The translations under genes and the position numbers were made by a program. A DNA stretch of 64,000 nucleotides from a bacterium (GTDB lineage Bacteria; Bacillota; Clostridia; Oscillospirales; Acutalibacteraceae), in assembly GCA_020625875.1 (NCBI GenBank), contig JAHLAX010000032.1, forward strand, positions 17,125 through 81,124, read 5' to 3'. The notes under the pieces were generated by a model. It was not told the origin of the DNA. It saw only the letters and a list, made by a program, of their open reading frames with translations, and made no database searches. Positions 16,569 through 24,815 of this stretch are shown piece by piece (position 1 is the stretch's first letter; each line of letters begins with the position of its first letter).

Positions 16569-17175
16569 TCAAATCCTCTGTGTATTCCGAAAGCACAGCG
16601 TTTATGTCGCCCCACGAGTAGCCCATTCTTTGAAGCGCGGCTACAGCGCGGCGTCTGCCTTTTTCATCATTGACGGCGTTGCTGTACTTTGTTTGTATCA
16701 AAATTTCGATATGTTCTCTAGGGTCGGGGTCGAGCTCCTCAAGAATCTGCTCCGAAAGCTCTCTGTCAATGCCCTTTTCGCCCAGCTTGTATTTAACGGC
16801 GCGGGCTGACAGATGTTTGACGTTTATGAGCTCCTCGGCGTAGCGGCGCGCGAACTTCTCGTCGTTAACAAGCCCGAGCTCCTCCATACGCTCAACCGCC
16901 TTTTTTGCGGAGCTTGTATCAGAGGTTTTCGCTATCTTGGTTTCGAGCTCGCGTTTTGAGTGGTCACGATAGGAGATAAGCCACAGGGCTTTTTCCTTGG
17001 CGCGCTTTTCGTTCGAGAGGTCAACAAGCTCCTTGAGCTCATCGTCGGTTATCTCGCTGCCGACAGAATATCGGCTCGCGATAATAGTCTCTGTGTCGAG
17101 CTTGAGCGCGAACTCGCCGTCGATATAGAGCGCCGAGAGTTTTTTTCGCTTCGGAACAATATCGGTGATAATCAT
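16558..17175 (-). CDS. recX: Regulatory protein RecX
   Basis: RecX binds RecA filaments and inhibits their recombinase and ATPase activity. The 205-residue helical protein shows RecX repeats, for example ALWLISYRDHSKRELETKI, LGLVNDEKFARRYAEELI and the C-terminal GYSWGDINAVL. I place the start at the ATG at 17175, whose A is shared with the recA stop (TGATG). The two genes are therefore tightly coupled, which keeps inhibitor production tied to recA. Confidence 0.93.
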   Translation of the reverse strand: MIITDIVPKRKKLSALYIDGEFALKLDTETIIASRYSVGSEITDDELKELVDLSNEKRAKEKALWLISYRDHSKRELETKIAKTSDTSSAKKAVERMEELGLVNDEKFARRYAEELINVKHLSARAVKYKLGEKGIDRELSEQILEELDPDPREHIEILIQTKYSNAVNDEKGRRRAVAALQRMGYSWGDINAVLSEYTEDLNEI

Positions 17176-18266
17176 CAATCTTCTACGAGCACGTCGATGT
17201 TGGCGCTTTTGGCTTTGCTCTCAGCAGCAGGTTTTGCCGCTATGGGCTTAGCCTTGGCGGGAGCTTTTTTCTTTGGTGAAAGCTTGTCGACGTTTTCCCA
17301 GAGCTCGGTTTCGATTGCTTTGTAGAGTTCTTCGTTATTCAAAAGCATTTCTTTGACATTTTCACGACCTTGTCCGAGGCGCTCGCCGTTGTAGCTGAAC
17401 CACGCGCCAGCCTTCTGGATAACATCCGCTTTAACGGCGAGGTCAACCAGCTCGCCTACACGGCTGATGCCCTGACCATACATAATATCGAACTCCGCTT
17501 CTTTAAACGGCGGAGCTATTTTGTTTTTAACAACCTTGGCGCGTGTGCGGTTACCTATCATTTCGCCGCCCTGCTTTAAGGTTTCGATTCTTCTTACATC
17601 AATACGAACGGACGAATAGAACTTGAGCGCGCGGCCGCCTGTTGTAACTTCGGGGTTGCCGTAAACAACGCCGACCTTCTCACGAAGCTGGTTGATGAAA
17701 ATTGCCACGCAGTTGCTCTTGTTGATAGCGCCCGCGAGTTTTCTTAATGCCTGTGACATAAGGCGCGCGTGCAAGCCGACGTGGCTGTCGCCCATTTCGC
17801 CTTCAATTTCCGCCTTAGGAACAAGCGCGGCTACAGAGTCGATAACAATTACGTCAATGGCGCCCGAGCGAATCAGAGCCTCCGCGATTTCGAGCGCGTC
17901 TTCGCCTGTGTCGGGTTGAGAAACGAGCAGAGAGTCAACGTCAACGCCCAGCGCTGAGGCGTAAGTCGGGTCAAGCGCGTGCTCAACGTCGATGAACGCG
18001 ACGTTGCCGCCGTTCTTTTGACCTTCCGCGATACAATGGAGCGAGAGTGTGGTTTTACCCGAACTCTCGGGGCCGTAAATCTCAACAATTCTTCCTCTCG
18101 GAAGTCCGCCGATACCGAGCGCAATATCGAGCGACAGAGAGCCTGTCGAGATGTGATCAATATTCATATGCTGATTCTGACCGAGGCGCATTACCGCGCC
18201 TTTGCCGAATTGCTTTTCAATCTGTCCGAGCGCTGTTTCAAGCGCTTTGTTTTTATCTACTGCCAT
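17175..18266 (-). CDS. recA: Recombinase RecA
   Basis: RecA forms filaments on single-stranded DNA, drives strand exchange and triggers the SOS response. The 363 residues carry Walker A (GPESSGKTT), the [15 protein letters not shown] segment ([11 protein letters not shown]), Walker B ([13 protein letters not shown]), loop L2 ([17 protein letters not shown]) and an Ala/Lys/Pro-rich C-terminal tail (about 330-355) with a final acidic cluster. A GGAGG ribosome site precedes the ATG. I did not find a clear SOS box just upstream; instead there is a heptad repeat tract. Confidence 0.99.
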   Translation of the reverse strand: MAVDKNKALETALGQIEKQFGKGAVMRLGQNQHMNIDHISTGSLSLDIALGIGGLPRGRIVEIYGPESSGKTTLSLHCIAEGQKNGGNVAFIDVEHALDPTYASALGVDVDSLLVSQPDTGEDALEIAEALIRSGAIDVIVIDSVAALVPKAEIEGEMGDSHVGLHARLMSQALRKLAGAINKSNCVAIFINQLREKVGVVYGNPEVTTGGRALKFYSSVRIDVRRIETLKQGGEMIGNRTRAKVVKNKIAPPFKEAEFDIMYGQGISRVGELVDLAVKADVIQKAGAWFSYNGERLGQGRENVKEMLLNNEELYKAIETELWENVDKLSPKKKAPAKAKPIAAKPAAESKAKSANIDVLVED

Positions 18267-18290
18267 TTCACATACCTCCGCGATGTTTTT

Positions 18291-18331
18291 TAGTTGTCAG
18301 TTGTCAGTAATCAGTATTCAGTTAACGGTGG
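18291..18331. repeat. Degenerate heptad repeat upstream of recA
   Basis: About five tandem units of the AGTTGTC / AGTAATC type lie between recA and prmC. A small hairpin (GGTGGGCTCCGCCC) follows. Confidence 0.65.
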
Positions 18332-18446
18332 GCTCCGCCCGAACCCATTTACAGCTAATCACTGAACGCAAAAATTTACTATTCTATTTTAATATATCTT
18401 AATGAAAAAATCAATATAAAAGGGTTAAAAAATTCGAACAAATTTT

Positions 18447-19298
18447 CTATTTACCATTCAGAGTCCCATTAATCGCCCTTTGAATATCGCTGAAATCAAA
18501 ATGAGCCGTAATATTCGTAAAACCTTCGGCTTCCATAAGCGCTTTGACCGTGTCGAATTGTCCTTCGCCCAGCTCAAAGGCGAGTGTTCCGCCGCGCTTA
18601 AGCTTTTTGCTCCATTCTCTTATTATGAATCGGTAAAAGTCATAGCCGTCCTCGCCGCCGTCAAGCGCCATTCGCGGCTCAAAGCCGACTTCTGTTTGCA
18701 GACCTTTTATCTCGTCTGACTTTATATACGGCGGGTTTGACAGAATCAAATCGAAATAACCGTTATTAAAATCCTTATAATACTCAAAAACATCGCCCTC
18801 AATTACTTTTACATCGGCGTTGTTCAGATTAACGTTTTCATAAATATAGGGGAGGGCGTCTTTTGATTTTTCGACAGCGTAAACCTCCGAGTCGGTTTCT
18901 TTAGCGATAACGACAGCCAGCGCTCCGCTGCCCGAGCAGAGGTCGAGCACTTTAGCGCGGGGCTTTTCTTTTAATATATCAAGGCACGTTCTCAATAATA
19001 CCTCAGTGTCGTCGCGCGGAATCAGTACGCCCTCGCCGACCTTGAAGCGGTAGCCGAAGAATTCCCACTCGCCGAGAATGTATTGCAAAGGCTCGCCATT
19101 AAGCCTGCGTTCAACCAGTTTATTGAACAGTTCAAGCTCGGCGTCGTTCACAGCAGTTGCGGGATTAATTATTAAATCCTGCTGAGAAACTCCGAATGCC
19201 TTTTCAACAAGGCATAATGAATTAAAGGCAGGATTTTCAATTCCTGCCTTATCAAATTTGTCTTTAGTTTTTTTTACTAATTCTTTAACAACAACCAT
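18447..19298 (-). CDS. prmC: Peptide chain release factor N5-glutamine methyltransferase
   Basis: PrmC methylates the glutamine of the GGQ motif in release factors RF1 and RF2. The 283-residue protein has a helical N-terminal release-factor-binding domain and a Rossmann SAM domain with VLDLCSGSGALAVVIA and the catalytic SNPPYI motif. The family start segment EPLQYILGEWEFFG is also visible. I choose the ATG at 19298, which overlaps the end of the DUF1385 gene by 14 bases; a longer frame to 19355 lies wholly inside that gene. The DUF1385-prmC pairing is frequent in Clostridia. Confidence 0.93.
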   Translation of the reverse strand: MVVVKELVKKTKDKFDKAGIENPAFNSLCLVEKAFGVSQQDLIINPATAVNDAELELFNKLVERRLNGEPLQYILGEWEFFGYRFKVGEGVLIPRDDTEVLLRTCLDILKEKPRAKVLDLCSGSGALAVVIAKETDSEVYAVEKSKDALPYIYENVNLNNADVKVIEGDVFEYYKDFNNGYFDLILSNPPYIKSDEIKGLQTEVGFEPRMALDGGEDGYDFYRFIIREWSKKLKRGGTLAFELGEGQFDTVKALMEAEGFTNITAHFDFSDIQRAINGTLNGK

Positions 19299-20280
19299 TT
19301 TTAACAATGTCCGAACCGTCGTCGGGGATGACCGCCTCAATCGCCGTGATGGCAACCTCGCACATATCCTCGTTTGGTTCCTTTGTAGTGATTCTCTGAG
19401 CCCAAAGCCCAGGAGCGGCTATAATCCTTGTCAGTCTGTTATCGTGCTTACCGCAGAATTTAATCAGCTCATATCCGAGCGCGATTGTCAGCGGTAGCAG
19501 CGCGATTTTAAAAACAGGTCTGAGCACGGCTACGCCAAACGGAGCGTGCGGAATAAACAAGCCGATGATGATACCCACAAGCAGGCTTAAAAGGATAAAG
19601 CTTGTACCGCAGCGGGGATGAAAACGGCGCTGCTTCTTGACGTTCTCAACAGTGAGAGGGAGCTCGTTTTCGTAGCAGAAAATCGCCTTGTGCTCCGCTC
19701 CGTGATATTGAAAAACACGTTTCATATCGGGCATCTGAGATACAATTAATATATAGCTCAGGAAAATTACGATTTTTAAAAAGCCCTCAATAACCGACTG
19801 CCAGAATCTTACATCGTTGCCGCCCTTGTTAATCGCGGGAATCCATAACCCGAATAAGTTAAATATCCATGTCGGCAGGAAGAAGAAAAGCAGTACAGCC
19901 AGAGCTACGCCCAGTATGGTTGAGAAAATCATAAGAACTTTCATAAATTTATCGCCGAGCTTTTCGTCGATCCATTTTTCAAATTTGCTCGGTTCTTCTT
20001 CCACAATTTCGCCCGCTTCCATAGCTTTGTTAGCCGAGAGCATAAGGCTTTTGTAGCTTAGGCGCATTGAATCAATCATTCCCGCTACTCCGCGGAAGAA
20101 CGGTACTTTCCATATTTTAGATTTTTCAGCCAGGAATGTCATCTTGACGTCTTCTGTATATATCTCATCTTCGCCCACACGAACGGCGACCGTGGTTTTT
20201 TTGGGACCGCGCATCATAATGCCCTCAATAAGGGCACTGCCGCCGATGGACGTAATCTTTTTTGTTTTTGTTTTACTCAT
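19285..20280 (-). CDS. DUF1385 (YqhQ-like) membrane protein
   Basis: The 331-residue protein opens with the family signature GGSALIEGIMMRGP. It has about five membrane segments and the conserved block YHGAEHKAIFCYE followed by RFHPRCGTSF, whose His/Cys residues suggest metal or cofactor binding. The function is unknown in this widespread Firmicute family. It overlaps prmC downstream and follows the histidine kinase gene by 24 bases, so it may share the two-component operon transcript. Confidence 0.88.
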   Translation of the reverse strand: MSKTKTKKITSIGGSALIEGIMMRGPKKTTVAVRVGEDEIYTEDVKMTFLAEKSKIWKVPFFRGVAGMIDSMRLSYKSLMLSANKAMEAGEIVEEEPSKFEKWIDEKLGDKFMKVLMIFSTILGVALAVLLFFFLPTWIFNLFGLWIPAINKGGNDVRFWQSVIEGFLKIVIFLSYILIVSQMPDMKRVFQYHGAEHKAIFCYENELPLTVENVKKQRRFHPRCGTSFILLSLLVGIIIGLFIPHAPFGVAVLRPVFKIALLPLTIALGYELIKFCGKHDNRLTRIIAAPGLWAQRITTKEPNEDMCEVAITAIEAVIPDDGSDIVKNGCC

Positions 20281-20304
20281 AAAAATACCTTCACTAAATC
20301 TATC

Positions 20305-21750
20305 TTAATTATTTGTTGAATTGTCGGACTTCATAACAGGGAGCTTTATTGTGACTGTTGTGCCTACTCCTACGCCCGACTCAAGCTCAAGAGTACCCTT
20401 GTGAAGCTGAACAATCTCGTCAGCTACAGCAAGTCCGATACCCGAGCCGTTGACCTTTTGGTTAGCCTTATAGAATTTTTCCTTTACCTTCGGTAAGTCC
20501 TCAGCCGAAATACCGCAGCCCGTGTCAGTGACAATAATTGTGATATAGTCGGGATCGGTTTCGGCGTTATATTTGACCTCTATAGCTACAACTCCGTCCT
20601 CGGGAGTGTACTTAAGAGCATTGTCTATAATATTGATAAATACTTGTTTGAGCCTGTTGCGGTCGCCGTATACGGCGGGATAAACAACCTCGGGCTCGTC
20701 ATAGAGAAGATGCTTGTTCTCGCTTACGGCGCGGTCACGAAGCATATATATTGTTTCGTCGAGCTCCGCCAGAATATCGAGCTTTTCGTTGAGCAGAACC
20801 ATTCGGCCTGTCTGGATTCTAGAGAAGTCCAGAAGCTCCTCAACGATACCCGTAAGGCGCGTACTTTCGTTGATGATTACGCTCATACCCTTGTCGAAGG
20901 TCTTTCGGTCGAGCTTGCGCTTACTCGAAAGATACATGGTTTCAGCCCAGCCCTTGATAGCCGTCAGCGGTGTTCTCAGCTCGTGAGATACGCGCGAGAT
21001 AAAGTCGTTCTTCATCTGCTCTGTCGCCTCAAGGTCCTTAGCCATATCGGTGAAAGCGTCGCACAAATCGCCGATTTCGTCATCGTTGCGCTTTTCGATT
21101 TTAGTGCTGAAATCACCGTGGGCGATTTTACTGGCGGTTTCGCTGAGCTCACGAACGGGAGTAACAATTGACCTGATAAAGTATGAGCCCGACAGCGCAA
21201 TCAAAAACATACAGAGAAGTCCCGAGAATATTACAAGCGCGCTGTAGATTACAATTGTCTGGTTGACATGGTCAACAGATACAACATAACGCACCGCTCC
21301 GACAACCGAGCCTGTTCGGTTGGTGATGACCTGCGAAAGCCCCGTGATTGTTTCGCCTGAGCTTATGCTTCCGTGATAAAACGCCTTGTGCTCCAAATTC
21401 TTCTTGGCGTCCTCAAAATCGGGCATAGAGTCACTTTCGTCATATGAGAATCCCGTTGAGGTGAGGACGATTCGTCCCGAGGAGTTTATAACCATAACCT
21501 CGATGTTCTCTTTGTGATGAAAGTTTTCGACATATTCGCGCGCGCCCGATGTAAAAGCGCTGGAGTTGTCAGTTTTATAATCCTCAAAAACCGACAGCAG
21601 TTCTGTTGATACAGAATTCAGCTCGCGCTCGACCTCGCTGTTAAAAAGGTGGACAATAGCGAAGACAAGACCCGTTACGATGAGACTGATTATTAAAAAA
21701 ATTACAAGCATAGTGCTGAGAACCCATCGTCTGGTAATACCTTTAAACAA
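20305..21750 (-). CDS. Membrane sensor histidine kinase
   Basis: The 481-residue kinase has a first membrane helix (about 10-32), an outer sensor domain of about 130 residues, a second helix (about 167-192), HAMP (about 193-245), a HisKA domain with the phospho-accepting histidine in SRVSHELRTPLTAIKGW (about 255), and an ATPase domain with N box NIIDNALKY, G1 box DTGCGIS and G2 box GSGIGLAV. The layout is that of WalK/PhoR/ResE-type kinases. It follows its response regulator with a gap of about 40 bases. The signal is unknown; the FG-GAP-like lipoprotein gene in the same run could be linked to sensing. Confidence 0.92.
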   Translation of the reverse strand: MFKGITRRWVLSTMLVIFLIISLIVTGLVFAIVHLFNSEVERELNSVSTELLSVFEDYKTDNSSAFTSGAREYVENFHHKENIEVMVINSSGRIVLTSTGFSYDESDSMPDFEDAKKNLEHKAFYHGSISSGETITGLSQVITNRTGSVVGAVRYVVSVDHVNQTIVIYSALVIFSGLLCMFLIALSGSYFIRSIVTPVRELSETASKIAHGDFSTKIEKRNDDEIGDLCDAFTDMAKDLEATEQMKNDFISRVSHELRTPLTAIKGWAETMYLSSKRKLDRKTFDKGMSVIINESTRLTGIVEELLDFSRIQTGRMVLLNEKLDILAELDETIYMLRDRAVSENKHLLYDEPEVVYPAVYGDRNRLKQVFINIIDNALKYTPEDGVVAIEVKYNAETDPDYITIIVTDTGCGISAEDLPKVKEKFYKANQKVNGSGIGLAVADEIVQLHKGTLELESGVGVGTTVTIKLPVMKSDNSTNN

Positions 21751-21784
21751 GCTTTGTCCTTCCTTTCTTTAGCGTTTTAGCGTT

Positions 21785-21808
21785 GGATACTATTAGTTGT
21801 TAGTATCC
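21785..21808. other. Palindrome at the response regulator stop
   Basis: Perfect 8-base arms (GGATACTA / TAGTATCC) flank the stop codon region of the response regulator gene, between it and the kinase gene. There is no T run, so it is more likely an mRNA processing or stability hairpin than a terminator. Confidence 0.35.
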
Positions 21809-22500
21809 CATTTATAGCCGAGTCCCCATACTGTAACAATGTACTTGGGGTTGGAGGGCTCATCCTCGACCTTCATACGAAGTCTGCGGATATTAACGTC
21901 AACGATTTTTTCTTCGCCGACATAAGCGTCGCCCCATACATGTCTGAGAATATCGGTACGGTCAAGAGTTTCGCCGGGGTTAGAGAAGAAGTATTCCATA
22001 ATCTGGAACTCAACCTGAGTCAGCTCAATGGTCTCGCCGTTCTTGAGCAGAGCGCGGTTGCGCAGATTGAGTATAAAGTCGCCCGAGTGGAGCTCCTCTT
22101 TAAAGTTGTTTTCGGCGTTAGCCTGAGCCAAAGATACTCTCCTGTGAAGCGAGTCGACTCTCGCCAGGAGCTCAGAGGGGGAGAAGGGCTTTGAAACATA
22201 GTCGTCAGCTCCGAGCATAAGACCTGTAACCTTATCCATTTCCTGAGTTTTGGCTGAGAGCATAATGATGCCTAAGCCGCCGTTCTTGTTTCTGAGTTCC
22301 TTACAAACCTGAAAGCCGTCGATTCCGGGGAGCATAACGTCCAGAATAGCAACGTCAAAGTCTCCGCTGTTCTCATCGTACTTCTTAAGGGCAGCTTCGC
22401 CGCTGTCTGCTTCGACAACCTCATAACCCGCGCGCTGCAAGTTGATTACGACAAAATCGCGGATAGCAGCTTCGTCTTCGCACACAAGTACTTTTTTCAT
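21793..22500 (-). CDS. OmpR-family response regulator
   Basis: The 235-residue protein has a receiver domain with the phosphorylation site in AILDVMLPGIDGF and the acidic start CEDEAA. The switch Ser/Thr and Lys lie in IIMLSAK and ADDYVSKPF. The C-terminal winged-helix domain ends VWGLGYKWD. I use the ATG at 22500, which is 8 bases from AGGAGG, not the TTG at 22506, which is too close. It is encoded upstream of its kinase and just downstream of the lipoprotein gene on the minus strand. Confidence 0.93.
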   Translation of the reverse strand: MKKVLVCEDEAAIRDFVVINLQRAGYEVVEADSGEAALKKYDENSGDFDVAILDVMLPGIDGFQVCKELRNKNGGLGIIMLSAKTQEMDKVTGLMLGADDYVSKPFSPSELLARVDSLHRRVSLAQANAENNFKEELHSGDFILNLRNRALLKNGETIELTQVEFQIMEYFFSNPGETLDRTDILRHVWGDAYVGEEKIVDVNIRRLRMKVEDEPSNPKYIVTVWGLGYKWDTNN

Positions 22501-22534
22501 ATTCAAAACCTCCTATAAAACAATGCGCTGATGT

Positions 22535-23845
22535 TTACACGCTTACATCGCTGAGCGCAAAATTTTCTTTTACTGTTTTATCGTCTATATACAGAACCGA
22601 AGTGTCGCCGATTTTATAGGCAAAGGTGTTCTGGTTATAGTTTTCAATCGTTGAATAACCCTTCATCTTCTCGGGCGGCGCACCGACATCGAACGCCTTT
22701 ATGGTGAGGATAAGCGCGCCCTTCTTGTCATTGACAAGGCTGTAAATCTTCATTGTTTTTGAATCTTCCGACAATGTCGCGGCGGTTGCGTCGATGAAAT
22801 TCTCGGGCATCTTGAAATAGTAACCGTACTCGATGTTGTTCATACAACGAAAATCCTCGACCAGTTTATTGTTCTTAATATCAAAGCTTCGCCAACTCGT
22901 TACGGGAGCTATATTCTCGGTGTCCGCCGTGTTTGCGGAAGACTTGATGACGGGGAACTCAATAATTTTATCCTCATCGATGTCCCGACTTGTGATACTG
23001 TAGGAGCGGAATGTAGGGTTGCTGTTTTTTGAAACTGTATATGGATAGTTCATCAACAGCGTTTCTTTAGCGTCATAATAGAGAATCTGTGTGTTATAGC
23101 CGCCGTCTACTATTCCGTCCACAGCGAGACCTGTAGTTTTTTTATCGAGCAGCGCCGCAGTGACGTTTTCGTATTTGGTGACTGTTGAGTCCATCGAACA
23201 CTGGGAGAGCTTATATAACTTCTTTTTGTCATAATCAAAAAGAGTGGCTTTAGCCTCTGAATCGGCGCTTGTGAGTGTCAGTGTAATTATCTCGCTGCCG
23301 CCGTCGCCGTCAAAATCTCCGGTGGCGAAGGTTGAGTAGTTAGTTTTGAAGTTCGCTTCGGACGCCTGAGCGGTTTTAGGATTATAATTATAGATGCTCA
23401 GCTCGTTGATGTCGCCCGAGGTTGTGAATCCCGCGAGAATATCGAGAGTTCCGTCAAAGTTATAGTCCGAGAAGCAGATGCTGTCTACTTCTGTGTAATC
23501 TGTTTTGAAGTCCTGACAGGTTTTCCATTCGTCTTTTACACAGCACATAACGAGCATATGTACACTCTCGTCAAGCTGTGTGCGATAAAAAGCAACCGCT
23601 TCGTCATTTTCGTCGGAGTTGAGGTCCTTGGTTATAATCGCCGAGCGATACTCGCCGTTCTTTGGATATTTAAGCGAGTACCTGCCGCGGGCGGCTTTTT
23701 CGATAAGCTTTTGGATAGCCGCTTCCCGCCCCGTGTTTTTAGGAGGCTGAAGCAGGTTCTCATCGTCAAGCCCTATTGAGCAGCTGCTCATCAGTACGCA
23801 TACAATTATTATAAATAGTATCGGCAAAAAGCGTTTCGCTTTCAT
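22535..23845 (-). CDS. Lipoprotein with FG-GAP/VCBS-like repeats
   Basis: The 436-residue protein has a lipoprotein signal ending in the lipobox LMSSC (Cys about 22). At least three segments resemble FG-GAP/VCBS calcium-binding blades: DLNSDENDEAVAFY, DYNFDGTLDILAGF and DFDGDGGSEIITLTL. These suggest a beta-propeller on the outer face of the membrane. It lies 9 bases after trmB and 34 bases before the response regulator start. A sensory or signal-modifying role beside the two-component system is an inference from this neighbourhood. Confidence 0.7.
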   Translation of the reverse strand: MKAKRFLPILFIIIVCVLMSSCSIGLDDENLLQPPKNTGREAAIQKLIEKAARGRYSLKYPKNGEYRSAIITKDLNSDENDEAVAFYRTQLDESVHMLVMCCVKDEWKTCQDFKTDYTEVDSICFSDYNFDGTLDILAGFTTSGDINELSIYNYNPKTAQASEANFKTNYSTFATGDFDGDGGSEIITLTLTSADSEAKATLFDYDKKKLYKLSQCSMDSTVTKYENVTAALLDKKTTGLAVDGIVDGGYNTQILYYDAKETLLMNYPYTVSKNSNPTFRSYSITSRDIDEDKIIEFPVIKSSANTADTENIAPVTSWRSFDIKNNKLVEDFRCMNNIEYGYYFKMPENFIDATAATLSEDSKTMKIYSLVNDKKGALILTIKAFDVGAPPEKMKGYSTIENYNQNTFAYKIGDTSVLYIDDKTVKENFALSDVSV

Positions 23846-23854
23846 ATATGATTG

Positions 23855-24517
23855 CTATCCTTTCTCGGCTTTGAGATACTTTATTTTTATGCCTTCATCC
23901 GAAAACATTTTTTCATGCTCGGTGACAGGCGAGTCCTCGGGGCTTATTTCGCTGTTGTGTAAATCGTAGGTTATGTATTTTATTCGGTAGTTCTCGTCTT
24001 TGAAATATCCGAGGCTTTCTTTGAACAGTTCGTCGTCGTCGGTTTTGAAATGAATCTCGTCTCCGCCCGTCAGCATTTCTCGGTAAAGCCTGAGCTTTGA
24101 GGGGTAGGTGAGGCGGCGTTTTTTGTGTTTGGGCTTTGGCCACGGATTGCAGAAGTTTATATAAATCCTGCTTATTCTGTCGTCAGGCGAGATAATATCG
24201 CCGAGCATATCAACGTTATAGCGCACAAGCGCGATGTTGTTTATTTCACGGTTGTTATCTTCAAAAAGCTTTACGATATTTCTGCGCCCTACGCCAAGCA
24301 TATCGAGCTTAATATCAACAGCGATAAAGTTGATTTCGGGGTGGAGCAGTGCCATCTGACCAACAAACGAGCCCTTGCCGCAGCCGACCTCGAGCATTAT
24401 GGGATTGTCGTTATTAAAAAAGCTCTGCCATTTTCCGCGGTAATTCTTAGGCTCAGCCACATAAAAACCGCATACACTGAGCTCGGGCTCCGCCCATTTT
24501 TTCTTTCTTATTCTCAT
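23855..24517 (-). CDS. trmB: tRNA (guanine-46-N7)-methyltransferase
   Basis: TrmB methylates N7 of G46 in the tRNA variable loop. The 220 residues show the SAM-binding segment LEVGCGKGSFVGQMA and the family signature INFCNPWPKPKHKKRRL. Length and start (MRIRKKKWAEPEL) match the family. It is the first gene of the minus-strand run trmB-lipoprotein-response regulator-kinase-DUF1385-prmC. Confidence 0.96.
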   Translation of the reverse strand: MRIRKKKWAEPELSVCGFYVAEPKNYRGKWQSFFNNDNPIMLEVGCGKGSFVGQMALLHPEINFIAVDIKLDMLGVGRRNIVKLFEDNNREINNIALVRYNVDMLGDIISPDDRISRIYINFCNPWPKPKHKKRRLTYPSKLRLYREMLTGGDEIHFKTDDDELFKESLGYFKDENYRIKYITYDLHNSEISPEDSPVTEHEKMFSDEGIKIKYLKAEKG

Positions 24518-24596
24518 ATATTCCCATTCTTCTGTTTTTGAGCATAACTATACATCAAACATTATAACAAATTATAATCAATAATGCAATCTTTAT

Positions 24597-24652
24597 TTTA
24601 CAGTTTTTACAAGAGGAAAATATTTTTCTTTAAAAGATTAAAAAACTGTAAA
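24597..24652. repeat. A+T-rich perfect inverted repeat between divergent genes
   Basis: Twelve-base perfect arms (TTTACAGTTTTT / AAAAACTGTAAA) enclose a second pairing (AAGAGGAAAA / TTTTTCTTT). It lies upstream of trmB and of the zinc-ribbon gene. Its role is unknown; a regulator site or attenuator is possible. Confidence 0.45.
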
Positions 24653-24740
24653 AAACCAGCTGTATAATTCCGATAAAGAATTAAAATTGTGATAATCGTA
24701 TTACAAATCTTTTGTTATTCCTTTAAAACCTATTTATCAG

Positions 24741-24769
24741 TTGACAAAACTACTTTTTTATTTTAATAT
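24741..24769 (+). promoter_or_regulatory. Promoter of the zinc-ribbon membrane protein gene
   Basis: A consensus TTGACA and a TAATAT box are separated by 17 bases, about 47 bases upstream of the ATG. Confidence 0.75.
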
Positions 24770-24815
24770 TTTAGTGTACTAAATTGTGTTTTTGAGGCAC
24801 AAAAGGAGGAAAAAT

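Noticed and set aside
3311..18331. Heptad tracts as CRISPR or phage attachment sites
   Set aside because: Units are 7 bases, degenerate and without spacers, and no integrase or tRNA gene lies beside them.
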